Shown here one piece after another: positions 37,493 to 49,913 of a stretch of 64,000 nucleotides of DNA. The DNA is taken from positions 3,923,501 through 3,987,500 of the forward strand of contig NC_060018.1 in the NCBI RefSeq assembly GCF_021134715.1, written 5' to 3'. Origin of the DNA: Daphnia pulex (taxonomy: Eukaryota; Arthropoda; Branchiopoda; Diplostraca; Daphniidae). The position numbers were made by a program, and so were the translations under genes. The notes under the pieces are model-generated. The model did no database searches. It was not told where the DNA came from and saw only the letters and a list, made by a program, of their open reading frames with translations. How positions within the stretch are numbered: the stretch's first letter is position 1; every line of letters starts with the position of its first letter.

Positions 37493-38458
37493 AGAAGTGC
37501 GTAAATAAACAATGCCAATAGAAAATTAATAAAAAGATTTTAGTAGAAGAAATAAAACGACAATCAAAATGTATCAAGGATCTCGGATTTCAGGGAAATA
37601 ATATTTAGTGTGAATTATTAGAAGTGAATTATTGGCATTCGACAAATGTTAGAAAATTTGGTCGTTTTGAAAATTTTTGTCAATTCTTTTTGTTCTATTT
37701 TTGAGTTGTTTATTTTTTGAAATTGTAATTGTTTTGTATGATTGCCTTTCCATCCGCCACGCCTTTAAACTGCGTCTTGGTGATACTCAAAAATTTAAAA
37801 TTAGTACTTTAATATTCCCTATCCCTTTTTTTACATGCAACTAAACTCTCATTAAAAATAAGTTTTTGGGTGGACTTTTCTCTCTATCTTTCCCCTTCTT
37901 TCTTCAGTCTACTAGAACATCTCATCTCGATTCAAAATTTCGGGTAGATTCTAGAATACAAAAAGTCGCAAATTCACAATACAAAAAGCAACTAAACGAT
38001 CTTGTTTTCAATTACTATTGTTTTGAAACCCAGTTGGAAACAACCATGAACATTTGAAAGCGTGAGACTGATTCTCGGTAAAAAAAACTTCTTTCTGAAT
38101 TTCTGATTGATTTATAAGAAAAAGAATTAAGAATTAAAAAAGATGAAACAGGATTTCGAATGGGACTAGAAGAGGCTTTATTTCTCTGTCGTGAAGTAGT
38201 ATGAGCTCACGTGGTCGTCTGCTCAAAATTACACGTTTAGAATTTGGAACGAATAACAGAAGCGAAATCTGTTAATTCAAAAGATTTTGCATTAATTTTG
38301 TTTTAAGTTGTAGCACTTATAGGTATAAAGTAATTTGTTAAACTTGTGTGCAAGCTATACTCAAATCTGATTTTCATGCAATAGAGAGCTTTATCCATTT
38401 GGTTTTAGTTTTTACTTTGAGGTCTTTTGCAATCCAGTGTAGCCTTTCAACATCGAAC
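37493..38458. other. Intergenic upstream of CDKAL1
   Basis: About 960 bases, AT-rich, with the 3' UTR of the preceding gene at the left. A frame is open into the CDKAL1 start from 38348 but has no better start codon context. No other feature was seen. Confidence 0.45.
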
Positions 38459-40650
38459 ATGTCAGCCGATGATGTTTTGGACGATATCGAAGACATTGTA
38501 GGAGAAGGAGATTTAACTGCATTAGAAAGATCTGTAGCAAGATCTAATGCTGTTGGGAAACGAGTGAAAAAAACTCCCAACAACAAAGATCCTGCCAAGT
38601 CCAATAAAGTTATCCCCAAAGTGGAGGAGAATGGCAGCATTATTCCTGGCACCCAAAAAATTTGGGTTAAAACATGGGGTGAGTGAACTGATCATTTCGT
38701 GAAACAACCTATTAACTTATTTCCCTCGGTTTCTGTCCAGGCTGCGCTCACAATAATTCTGATTCTGAGTACATGGCAGGACAGCTGGCTGCTTACGGAT
38801 ATTCATTAACCGGTAAATAACATTGTAAAAAAAAAATCGTTTTATGCTAAATAATAAACATTGAATTTTTAGATGAAAAATATGAGGCAGATTTGTGGCT
38901 TCTCAATTCGTGCACTGTTAAAACACCTGCAGAGGACCACTTCAAAAATGAAATTGATGATGGGAGAGCCAGAGGCACTCCAGTTGTTGTGGCTGGATGT
39001 GGTATGCTATGTCATTCTCATAATTTTATTTGGTCTCTTTATCAAGATATTGTTTTTTAGTTCCACAGGGACAACCTAAAGCAAATTACTTGCAAGGATT
39101 AAGTATCATTGGGGTTCAGCAAATAGACAGAGTAGTTGAAGTAGTAGAGGAAACTTTAAAAGGTTTTGTTCATTTGAAATCACTTTGCAACAGTAATTCT
39201 AATTGTATTGTAAATCCATTCTTAGGCCATTCCGTTCGTCTTTTGGGCACGAAAAAGGACGCAGAGAAGAAAAAAACTGGAGGAGCTTCGTTGCTGTTGC
39301 CAAAAATTCGAAAGAATCCTTTGATAGAAATCATCCCAATCAACACAGGCTGTCTGAATCAGTGCACATATTGTAAAACCAAACACGCACGCGGAGAATT
39401 GGGGAGTTATCCACCAGAAGAAATTGTAGCCCGAGCTATCCAGTCTTTCCAGGAAGGTGTTTGCGAGATTTGGTTGACATCCGAAGACACGGGCGCCTAT
39501 GGAAGAGACATTGGGAGTTCATTGCCGGAACTCTTGAGGCAACTCGTTCAAGTTATTCCGGATGGATGCATGCTTCGGTTAGGCATGACCAATCCTCCTT
39601 ACATCCTTGAACATCTTGAGGTAAATCTCGTTAAATTTCCTGAAATACTTTGCGCAGTTTTAATGATTTGGTTGCGCAGGCGATCGCTGAAATTCTAAAC
39701 CACCCCCGAGTTTACGCTTTCCTCCACTTGCCCGTTCAATCCGGCAGTGATGCAGTCCTCACTGACATGAAACGAGAATACTGCGTAGCTGATTTTGAGA
39801 GGGTCGTAAATTTTCTTCGAGAGCGGTAACATTTTGAAATTTGAATTATTAGATTTGAATGAACGAACTTTATGTAAACAATTCTTTACGACAGTGTTCC
39901 AGGCATTTCAATCGCCACCGACATAATTTGTGGATTCCCTACCGAAACGGAACAAGATTTTGATTTGACGATGGAACTTTGTTCCAAACATCGTTTCCCT
40001 AGTTTATTCATTAATCAATTCTTCCCGCGTGTAGGCACTCCCGCCTATCGCATGGAACGCGTTCCAACTAAACAGGTTTGCAATTACTCATGCAGTTAAA
40101 TTTGTCATGCAACTAACAGATCATGTTATTTATTTGATGATTGTTCAGGTGAAAAATCGAACGAAACGACTTAGCGAATTATTCAAGTCATATCAACCAT
40201 ATGATAATCAAGTTGGTCAACGGCAGTCCGTTCTGGTTACGGACATCTCTCACGATAAGAATTATTACGTTGGGCACAACAAGGAATACGTTCAGGTAAA
40301 CAAATGCCAACTCATTCTTCTTATCGATGACTGATTATTTTACTCATTCGTGGATCAAGGTGCTAGTCCCGATGGAGCCAAACTACATGGGCAAAATGGT
40401 AGAGGTTCTCATAACTTCTGCCAGCAAGTTTTCGTTAATGAGCGAACCTCTGACTAGTCCTAAACGTCCAGACGTCCCAGAAGCCCTTGAAAAGGGCCAG
40501 ATATCCGGACTAGCAGCTTCCAACACCAGTAGCAATCCTGGTGCAGTAGCATCCAGCAGTTTGAGTGGGAGACTGTGGCCTATTCTGGGCATTTCGGCCG
40601 TCGTTGGTCTTAGATTGGCCTGGATTTTTTACTGGCGTGGACGCCGATAA
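38459..40650 (+). CDS. CDKAL1: tRNA threonylcarbamoyladenosine methylthiotransferase, CDKAL1
   Basis: Radical-SAM enzyme that adds a methylthio group to t6A37 of lysine tRNA (UUU), acting at the ER. Nine exons: 38459-38678, 38741-38812, 38873-39001, 39061-39162, 39226-39620, 39680-39825, 39895-40075, 40149-40295 and 40360-40650, giving 560 residues in phase. The UPF0004 domain has [20 protein letters not shown] and [19 protein letters not shown]. The radical-SAM cluster motif is CLNQCTYCK (Cys-x3-Cys-x2-Cys). After it come [34 protein letters not shown] and [15 protein letters not shown]. The TRAM region follows. The C-terminus ([20 protein letters not shown]) is a single membrane helix followed by WRGRR, typical of tail-anchored CDKAL1 and absent from CDK5RAP1. 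Start MSADDV is taken at 38459 although the frame is open upstream. Confidence 0.96.
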
Positions 40651-42241
40651 AGAAACAACCGGCAATTTCACCATTTCCTCATTTTCCGTTGCTGGTTCAT
40701 ACAAAATTCTTATTATTATTTGTACAGCAATTGTGTGGCGTTTAAGTCTCTTTCTGACCTTGCCACTGGAGGGTTCTTTGCCCTTTGGATGTTTTCTTTT
40801 TAAATTTTGCTTTCTGGTCAACAAGAAACAAAATGAACTCAACTTAGTGTGTCAAAAGTCTTTAATCTTATCTCTTTCTTTTTCTGCCGTGCCTGTGTTT
40901 GACGTTTACAGTATACACGGGCACATCCTCATTTGCTCTGTGTTACTCTTTGGTCAATGGTCGAAATGACCACTTTGTTTTTGTCCTTTATACCGTTAGA
41001 GATAATCGCAGTGAACTGCAGTTGCGATAAGGCCTCACCCACCCGCTAGAAGAAGATATTGGAGGAGAAAAAGAAAAGAAAAAAGTCGTCCGGAATATTT
41101 GGTGGGTCCTATTTTTATACACATTTTTTTGTTTTGAATTTCTTGCTGCGCGTAACGAAGGGAAGCTCATGCGCATAAGCGTCGCATTCTGCTCCCCCGT
41201 TTTTCTTTTTCAAGTGGAGAAGGGGGGAGGAGGGAGAGGAGGAGGTGTAATCCGCGCAGACGCCGTTCATTTCATGGCGGCCGTCGTCGTCGTTCATCGC
41301 CGTCGCCCGCGTCAGCCGCACGTTCACATCTCCGTGGATCTTTCAACTCCATCACACAATTCACCGTGTAAGTCTCACATTTTATTTTATTGAACCCAAC
41401 ATTTGTTTCGTGTGTTTTTCTTTTCATTGCGGGAAATTGTTTTCGGGATCTTTGGATTTAAAAAAAAAAAGGTTTTGTTCGTTTTATTTTGACTCGAGTT
41501 GGTCGTGTGCAGTATGTGTGTGTGGCTGTTATCGGAATATTCTCTGTGCTGCCTGTGTTCCCTCTACTGCTCCAGATATGAACTCCCCCTCCCCCCGGTC
41601 TACCTCCCTAATGTTATTGAGTGGGTGGGTGGGTTGGTTGCAGGGGAGTTTTGGAGGGGAAACGAACGCACATGTGGTGTTGTGCTGGTGGGGCCGTTTA
41701 CTATATAGAAGCGAAATTCAACACTCGTTTTCCTTCTATGTGTTTCATTCTGTACGATAGACAGGCTGGGGCAGGCGGGTTTCAAATTTTTCTTTGACTT
41801 TTTTCTCTTTTTCCATCGCCCACTTTTTATGTGTTGTTCTGCCTCCCTGTCGTTTTGTCCAGTTGGTCTGTCCGTCCAATTTGTGGGTGTTTTTATCTTT
41901 GCCAGCTTTTTCTCGGTGATGGTAGTGGTGGTTGGCGGCTGCGGCTCCCATCGACATCTCTTTTTCCCTACAGACCTGTTTTCATTTTAATTATTCACAT
42001 TATTCCTCATTAATTAGTTCTCTTCATTTATTTCTCTTCAATCCTTATTAGAACAAACATTTCTCTCGTTTGTTTCAATTGAAACTAAACGGACGTCACT
42101 TCTTTATTTGGGGTGGCGGCTTCCATTTCCGACACGAAATTCTTTCTGACATTCTTCTTCTTCTTTCTGGTGGTGGTGGTTGTTGGTGTTGGATCTCCTC
42201 TTTGGCGATTCAAAAATAGCCAAAAGACTAACCATTTCGTT
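40651..42241. other. Intergenic and 5' UTR of the zinc finger gene
   Basis: About 1.6 kb. A consensus donor (CCGTGTAAGT at about 41366) and an acceptor (TTATTAG near 42045-42051) suggest a 5' UTR intron of about 680 bases ahead of the zinc finger start codon. The interval 41219-41250 is G/A-rich. No coding exon was seen. Confidence 0.45.
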
Positions 42242-44221
42242 ATGGCATCGACGAAACGGTTGCGCAGCCGCACGGTTCAACAGCCAGAAAAGAAACAAAA
42301 CCAACAGCAACAAATTGTGAAAGAAGAAGAAGACGAGCCAGTGACTGAGGAAGAAGAAGAAGAAGAAGATGAGGAGGAGGATGATGAAGAAATGGTCTCC
42401 AGTGACGAAGAAGAATTGGACGAGGAAGACGAAGAAGAAGAAGAAACAGGATCGAAGAAAACCGGCAAAAAGAAACACATTTGCTCCACGTGTCACAAAG
42501 GATTCGGTGCCAAATCCGACCTCCAAAAACACATCCGCATCCACACTGGAGAACGACCGTATTGTTGAAAACATGTTTCTATTCCTTTATTTATTCATCA
42601 TTCATTTGTTTGCCAAATCTGACCACAGGTTCAAATGCGACGTGTGCCAACAGGCCTTTACTCAGGTGGGCACTTTCAAGGCCCATTTGGCTCGCCACAC
42701 GGGACTCAAACCTTTTTGTTGCGAAATTTGTGGCAAAGCTTTCCCTGTCAAACAGCGACTCATCGTTCACCTGCGTGTCCATTCGGGAGAGAAACCCGTA
42801 AGATTCGATTTCATCTTCTTTCGGTTACAATTCATTTCATCCGTTGTTTTCGTATTTATATATTAAAACAGTACGCTTGCAGCCATTGTGGGAAGAAGTT
42901 TGCACGAGGCGGTCAATTGCTGCAGCACGAACGAACGCACACTGGCGAGCGGCCATATCAGTGCGACCAGTGCGATCAGAGATTTACCTGCTCTACCAAC
43001 CTCAAAGTGAGTTCAGTTCAAATATCTGACACTGTTGTAATAACTTGCTGTAATGCGATATTCCAAATGTTTTCAGATGCATTTGAGACGACACACGGGA
43101 GAGAGGAATTACCCGTGTCCGGTTTGCGGCAAAGCTTTTGCCCGATCTGACGGGTTGCGCAAACATTTGAGCTGCTACCACGGCGGCATGAAACCCTTCC
43201 AGTGTCCAGTCTGCCAGCGATCCTTCAAAGGGCATTTCCTCCAACATTTGCGCACTCACACGGACGAAAAACCCTTTAGTTGCGAAACTTGTGGCCACAG
43301 CTTTGCACAGCGTTCACAACTCAAAGTCCACATGCGAACGCACACTGGCGAGCGACCGGTACTTTGTTTTGATTCCATTCGGATGTATTTTAAATATGGA
43401 AATTAATTTATTTGAAATTGCGCAGTACAAGTGCAAGATATGCAAACAGGCCTTTTCCCACTCGACGGCACTCAAGTTGCACATCCGACTGCACACGGGC
43501 GAAAAGCCTTTCCAGTGTCAACTCTGTTCTTCCTCTTTCCTCCAACTGCCTCACCTCAAGAAACACATGCGCTGCATCCACAAACAAGACCGGTCAGTCG
43601 TCTGTGCACAAATTCATAATTCGTTTGACTGACCCACTCAACACCTTTTATTCATTCAGGCCCTACGTCTGTCTGCCGTGCAACGAATTCTTCCAGACGA
43701 AAAATGAACTGACGTTGCACACGGCCTCGCACAACGCCAAAGAAAAGGATCCGGAAGATCAAGAGAACCAAGAAGAGACGGACAATGACGAAGAGAATTC
43801 ATCCGCCAACAACGAACCGTCCACCGATCAACAACCCAACAACAAGACGCAATTGGTCGAGCTGCCCAACGGCACTAAAATTGAATTGCAAAACGTTCAA
43901 AACGGTCAGCTGATGTCCCTGGAGCGAATGCGGATGCTGTTGGCTATTCTTTTGAAACGCATTTCTACGCCCAATCGACTGCGACGTCTCGGCTACGGAT
44001 CCAAATTGATCGATATTGTTCTGGTCAAGTCGATCGAGAGCTCGGGACGCAAGCCAGTCGATAACGTGACGGCGGGATCGGTAACCGAACTCGACACGAG
44101 ATCCATGCTCAAGGGAAATATCGAGATCCTCCTCGACTGGACTATACCGCGAGAACACATGGATCATTTTCGTCAGGAGAAGAAGACGGTAGAAGAAATC
44201 CTGGAAGAACTCACGTCTTAA
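42242..44221 (+). CDS. C2H2 zinc finger protein with eleven fingers
   Basis: Probable sequence-specific DNA-binding regulator. Exons 42242-42558, 42629-42797, 42872-43006, 43077-43358, 43426-43592 and 43660-44221 give 543 residues. The N-terminus is basic and Gln-rich, then very acidic (long Glu/Asp runs, about residues 32-70). Eleven C2H2 units follow, mostly with TGEKP-type linkers. They begin [20 protein letters not shown] and end [20 protein letters not shown], and introns often fall at the linker. Finger 7 ([20 protein letters not shown]) is two residues short between the second Cys and first His. After the fingers there is an acidic/Asn-rich linker and a C-terminal region with helical predictions ([40 protein letters not shown]). 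It resembles generic multi-finger proteins and I could not name an orthologue. Confidence 0.93.
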
Positions 44222-45264
44222 TTATCGTTTTTTCGTTTTTTTTCTGTCTGCCGGCATGAGTATTTGATGTTGCCGTTATTTAACCGTCTGTCTGATAGGA
44301 TTTCATCCCCATAAAATTCAGCAATTTCCATTTTAATTATTGCCTAATATTGTCAATAGAACACGCGTGCAAAAATTGCTAGTCGGACAAGAGAAAACGT
44401 TGGTGCTTCAATTTCATTCACACCATATGTGTATCTCTTTTTTTTTTAATTTTCCTTTCATTTTTATTTTGTGCGCCATAATATTGAAATGTCATTTTGG
44501 TCAATGGTCTTGTTTATTCATAATTTCGTTTTGTTTGTTCACCAAAGTCAATAGAGTAATTTTGTCCATTGCACGTGTGAGCTACTTTAATTATCTTTTG
44601 ACGTGTTTGTTCTTTATCTGATACACCAAAACACCAAAACTACCGCAAACCGAAAGAAAAATATGTTGGGCAAAAATGTAGCTGTGCTGGGATTGCTTCA
44701 TATTACGGATTTACGGTATCTTATCAAAACATGACAAACAAAAGTATTTTTGTTTTTAACAGTGTATAATAATTGATGATAACTTGAAAAACAGAAATTT
44801 TAATTATTGATTTTTTAAGCTATTTTAAATAATAACTAAGATTCTACGAAATAAAAAGTTCAAATCGTTTAAAGTAAAGCTGTCGACCCTGGAAATGTCA
44901 TCTTGAAAACTGAGTTGCCCCTTGTTTACTATTTACATATCCTACCGGCCTTATCTTTCGAGCTCCATGGATCGACGAGGACACGAGTCAACACCAACAT
45001 ATTGATCTCAACAAGCGATTAGTCATAGACATCACATCGTCTCAGAAATAGCAGTGGAAATCGTCGCAATTAACCAACAGCTCAACATCCACCCATTCAG
45101 TTGGCACCCTGTTGCAAAACGGAATTTAAACAAAGTACTGTTACATCACTTTTTTTCTTATAAAAAAATAAAAGTAGGTCCCAATTCCTTAAATAATTTA
45201 AGACTTTGTTTCTGTAAACTGTATAATTCATTATGTAATGATTTTTTTTGCAAGGCAATTCAAA
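44222..45264. other. Intergenic upstream of DGAT1
   Basis: About 1 kb, AT-rich. The frame is open into the DGAT1 start from 45238, but a good acceptor (TTTTTTTTGCAAG, ending 45254) just before it suggests an upstream 5' UTR intron. Nothing else was recognised. Confidence 0.4.
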
Positions 45265-47563
45265 ATGCTGCCTCCAAGTGAGGGTGCTGGTGAAGCCAGG
45301 ATAGAACCCTCAGAACCTATTCCAACACAAACAGTCAACAGTTTGTCAAAAGATGAAATAGATGGAAAAAAATCTGTCACCTACCTGGTTGATGACAGGA
45401 GGCAAAATCTGAGGCTGAGAAGAACGAAATCTGTAGCCAGAGCAGAAGAAATCACCAAAGAAGCTGAAAAAGTCAGGAAATCACAACCAGATAAACCGTA
45501 ATTAATAATCATGCATTTTCTCATAGCTAAATATCATTATAACGTTTTTTTTTATAAAGATGTCACAAGCCTAGGGATTCATTGTTTTCATGGTCTTCAG
45601 AGTTTCGTGACTTCACAGGACTTGTCAACTGGGGTTTCTTACTGCTGTTTATGGGAGGACTCAGACTTTCTCTGGAAAATTTGCTCAAGTATAAAGAAAA
45701 CAACTTTCTCATTGTTTTACTTGGAACACTTTTGTTGTCATGAGAACAGGTGTTATATATTATCATTTATTCATTTGTATCTAGATATGGAATCCGTATT
45801 GATCCCATTCAATGGATAATAGTACTTAACGGCGGCACGGCTGAGTTCAGTATTGAGAATCCATCTGTTTATCTTTTTATTTGTAAGTATTTTCATTAAG
45901 TTTTTTAAAAAATCTTATATATATATATACACACTGGTAAAATTTAATTTACCTTTTTGTGTTTTACATCAGACATCAATGTTCACATACTGTTTACTCT
46001 CTGGGTTGAGAAGCTTTTGGCTAAGGTAAATTAAAAATTTAAGGAAAATGTTGTATTTGTTGTTGTAATCATCAACTGAATCATTTTCAACGTTCAGGAA
46101 CGAATAAGATGGAATCAGGCGTTGCTGCTTCATATCTGTAATTTGTCGTTGATCATAATGATTCCAGTAATTTCTAGTTGGACGCTAAAAAACAAATTTG
46201 GTCTTGGTAAATCACACTTTAGATTTAGTTTGTTATTCTTATTTTTTAACTGAACATTTGTAAATGCAGTGGGACTCACATTGCTTTGCACTGTTTACAC
46301 AATCACATTCCTGAAATTGTGGTCTTACATCCACGTCAACTATTGGTGCCGTCTCGTTCGGAGTAAAAGTCAACAGCAGCGACGCCGAGCATTCTCCGTT
46401 GTTCAGCCACGTGCGTACTAGCCATATAACTTATCATTCAAGGCCAGTTATCCTCTAAACCGGTTTCTGATTTTTACTATGTATTTGTTTAGATCCTTCT
46501 GATGTAGACAACGGCAAATCTATGAACGAAGTAGTATCCTATCCAAATAATCTGACTGTCCATGACTTGTATTTTTTTATGGCAATCCCCACGCTGTGCT
46601 ACGAACTCAATTTTCCACGTACTTCCCGTATCCGCAAGCGGTTTTTGATCAAACGAGTCATCGAAGTATTAGTGGGAATGCAAGTTGTTCTGGGTCTTTT
46701 CCAGCAATGGATAATTCCCAGCGTTAAAAACTCGCTCGAAACATTCTCGGTTTGTCCTTTTTTCTTTATTCATTGATTCATCGATCATAAATCATACTCT
46801 TGTAATTTATTTATGCAGAAAATGGAACCTGTACCTGCCACCGAAAGATTATTGAAATTAGCGGTGCGCTACAAATAAGATATTCATATTTTTCTAATGA
46901 AACGATTGTTGTTAAACTGTTTTCTATTTTTACACAGATTCCCAATCACTTACTATGGCTCATCTGGTTCTATCTTTGCTTCCATTCCTATTTTAACATG
47001 TTGGGCGAGGTTCTTAAATTCGCCGATCGCGATTTTTATGGTGACTGGTGGAACGCGACTAATATCGATGTTTTTTGGCGCTCTTGGAACATGCCAATTC
47101 ACCGGTGGGCCGTTAGGTATGTTTTATCTTAATTATCGGTTAATCCGTGTAATATAAAAATACAATTTTGATATTTAGGCACTTGTACATGCCACTGATC
47201 GAAAGAGGCTATGGTAAAACTGTCGGTTCCGTGTCCGTCTTCCTGCTCAGCGCGTTTTTTCACGAGTACTTGGTCAGTGTCCCATTACGAATGTTTAATT
47301 TGTGGGCGTTCTCTGGCATGATGCTGCAGGTATTACAATTATCACCTTAATCGATTTTTAAATAACTTAAATCTTTTACCCAGATACCATTGTCTGCCGT
47401 GTCTCACTTTGTCGAGAAAAAAGCTGGGCCGCGATTAGGTAATGTTTTGGTGTGGATGTCGCTCATACTCGGTCAACCTCTTTGCATCATGATGTACTAC
47501 CATGACTATGTAATTACTCATTTTGGTAAAGACTTGATGGAACAGTTCAGCAAAATGCGATAG
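45265..47563 (+). CDS. DGAT1: Diacylglycerol O-acyltransferase 1
   Basis: ER membrane acyltransferase of the MBOAT superfamily that makes triacylglycerol from diacylglycerol and acyl-CoA. The start [15 protein letters not shown] at 45265 is followed by a cytosolic N-terminus with a basic stretch ([19 protein letters not shown]). Then come [40 protein letters not shown] and successive hydrophobic segments over about ten exons. Family motifs are [20 protein letters not shown], the acyl-CoA-binding [25 protein letters not shown] and [12 protein letters not shown]. The catalytic His lies in [16 protein letters not shown]. The C-terminus is [18 protein letters not shown], ending FSKMR. These identify DGAT1 rather than the sterol acyltransferases. 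AATAAA is at 47823-47828. Exon borders in the middle of the gene were not all fixed. Confidence 0.95.
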
Positions 47564-48008
47564 AATTCACATTGTCTAAAGTGCCACGGTGGGGTTTTTT
47601 CAACCAATTACTTTCCTGTTAACTATGCTGGTCTAAAAACGTTCCTCATGAAAATAATGGTGAAATTAGTCTCGAGTCTATTTAGTTCTGAAATATTGTC
47701 ATTCCGCACACACGAGTTCTTTTTTATACTCCTTTTTTGTTACATGAAATAGTACTCAACTACTTTGTGATCTGCCTGGGATTCCTATTCTAGTTACTTA
47801 TACCCCTTGTTGTCCAATGAATAATAAACCATGGATTATTAGCAAAATTTTGTCTTAATTTGTTTTTTTGTTTTTTTTTTTTTTTATTTTAAATACAGTT
47901 GATAACAATGTTGCATTGTCGTTTGCTGATTGGCTCATTGCGTTGCGACGCTTGAGGTGTGTAATCTATCTGGCAACCCGGCGCGTAAGAAGTTTGTCTT
48001 CATACAAG
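47564..48008. other. 3' UTR of DGAT1 and upstream region of Uev1A
   Basis: About 445 bases. A poly(A) signal lies at 47823-47828 and a T-rich tract at about 47862-47885. The Uev1A start is within about 180 bases of the DGAT1 poly(A) signal, so the promoter must be compact. Confidence 0.5.
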
Positions 48009-48922
48009 ATGGCAACCACAGGAGTAGGATCAGCGGGTAATTCTTACGTCTCTAAATTTGGTTTTTAATTATTTAATTCGTATGGTTGACACAAATTTAA
48101 TGAAATTCAATCAAACTTTACGTGTCTGACTTCATTTGGATCACTTGGCATATTATTGCCAATATCCAGGGTTCGGTTAAAATCGTATCGGTTTTCTGAC
48201 TGATTAGTTGTTTTCCTTTTCTCCATTTTTTGCTGTCAGATTGTGTCAAAAAATAGAAAAAAAAATTTAATTGGTCTAACTCTTTAAAGAGATTATTTTT
48301 CTAAAGCTTATTTCATTTTCATATTATTGGCTAGCCATATTATCAAATGTATAAATGGTGGATATTGTAACCTTAGATGTGGTAGTGCCACGAAACTTTC
48401 GATTATTGGAAGAACTTGAACAAGGACAGAAAGGAGTTGGTGATGGAACCATCAGTTGGGGTTTGGAGGATGACAGTGATATGACCCTGTCACACTGGAC
48501 AGGCATGATCATTGGCCCCCCTCGAGTAAGCTTGTATTTAAACACGCCTTATAACTTGATAATTATTTTGTGCCTTTTTTGTAGACTGCATTTGAGAACA
48601 GAATGTATAGTTTGAAGATTGAGTGTGGTATGAAATATCCAGAGGAGTGCCCACTGATCAGATTTACAACTCGTATCAATATGAATGGTGTGCACAACAC
48701 AACAGGAATGGTAAATAATAATCTGACATTGTTTTTATATATTTATGGATTTCATTTATTTAACCAAACTATTGTTGGTAGGTTGACAAACGAATGGTGA
48801 GCATCTTGGTCAAATGGCAGCGCAACTATACGATCAAAACGCTATTGCAAGAGTTAAGAAGGATGATGACCCTTAAAGAAAACATGAAGCTGCCCCAACC
48901 ACCAGAGGGAACCAATTTTTAA
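48009..48922 (+). CDS. Uev1A: Ubiquitin-conjugating enzyme E2 variant (UBE2V/Uev1A)
   Basis: Catalytically dead E2 partner of Ubc13 in Lys63-linked ubiquitin chain synthesis, for DNA damage tolerance and innate immune signalling. Exons 48009-48036, 48377-48525, 48585-48710 and 48782-48922 give 147 residues, the family length. It reads MATTGVGSA, then [94 protein letters not shown] and [20 protein letters not shown]. No active-site cysteine is present at the E2 position, as expected. The first intron is 340 bases and the others about 60-70. AATAAA is at 48971-48976. Confidence 0.98.
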
Positions 48923-48970
48923 GTTGTTATTACGGAAAAAAATGATGTCGTCGTCGTCATGGTGGAAAAT

Positions 48971-48976
48971 AATAAA
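48971..48976 (+). promoter_or_regulatory. Poly(A) signal of Uev1A
   Basis: AATAAA about 50 bases after the Uev1A stop codon. Confidence 0.65.
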
Positions 48977-49913
48977 AGGAAACTTTCATTCTTTCTTTGC
49001 GGAACGTTCATCCTATTGGCCTAATCCCCTTCTCAAAAATGATGTAAAATCTTATAGCTTCATTGGAATATAGGCCAATACACATGCAAGTCAAATATTT
49101 GATTTGGTTATGATTTATATCACAACCAAATAAACAGAAGGACAGACATTTTCAGTGTTCTTTTTCATCCGTTATCACGTTTTATTACATCACCTTAATA
49201 TATAAATTTGTAATTCCTATTAGCTATTAGGAGTGGTATTGGGCTATTCGGCAGTATCAAGAACGAATTTACTGGCGCCACACTGACCATGCCATCTATC
49301 CAGGGAATGTCCAAGTAAGAATGTAAGCATGGCATCGACTCCTCCCCTTTTACACTTTCTTGTTTTCATTCGTATTTTCTTCGTGTCGTGTAAACCTCGC
49401 GTGATTAGTTTTTCATTATAGAAGCAGCACATTTCTCCCGGAAGGTTGTGCTGAATTTTGGATTATCATAACGTTATAGGGATTCTTTAGGAAATTATAA
49501 TCATCGTTTTTAAGTGACAGTTGTTTTTTTGAAAACATTCGTGTTGTTTTTCCTCTTTTTTCCCCTCAGGACTCGTGTCTAAATAGTAACATGTTAATAC
49601 TTAATAGTACTTACCTTTGATGAAATTGACCATATTCTAACAAACAGCTGCCTTGAGGTGTCTCTACTGTCAAGTTGTCAGCATGTACCTTGCTCGTATA
49701 TTCACATTGAAATTGCGTCAGAAGCTTGATGCAAAATTGACTTATTCAAGGTTCATAGGTAATTTTTCTAGTTCCTAATAATCTAAGTTTGTTCAAATTA
49801 ACACTTTCCAATTTGGTGGGTTGTCATTGCCAATTAAAAGTTGCTAAATCTTTACATAAAAGGGTACCCCATTTTATTTTGCACACATAAAGAAAAATAA
49901 CAAATCAAAGTAT
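48977..49913. other. Convergent intergenic region, Uev1A / NIMA-related kinase
   Basis: About 940 bases of AT-rich sequence with no supported exon. The right part is the 3' UTR of the kinase on the minus strand. Confidence 0.45.

Noticed and set aside
42104-42574. Minus-strand ORFs of long Ser and Phe runs
   Set aside because: They are the antisense of the acidic GAA/GAG codon runs in the zinc finger protein.
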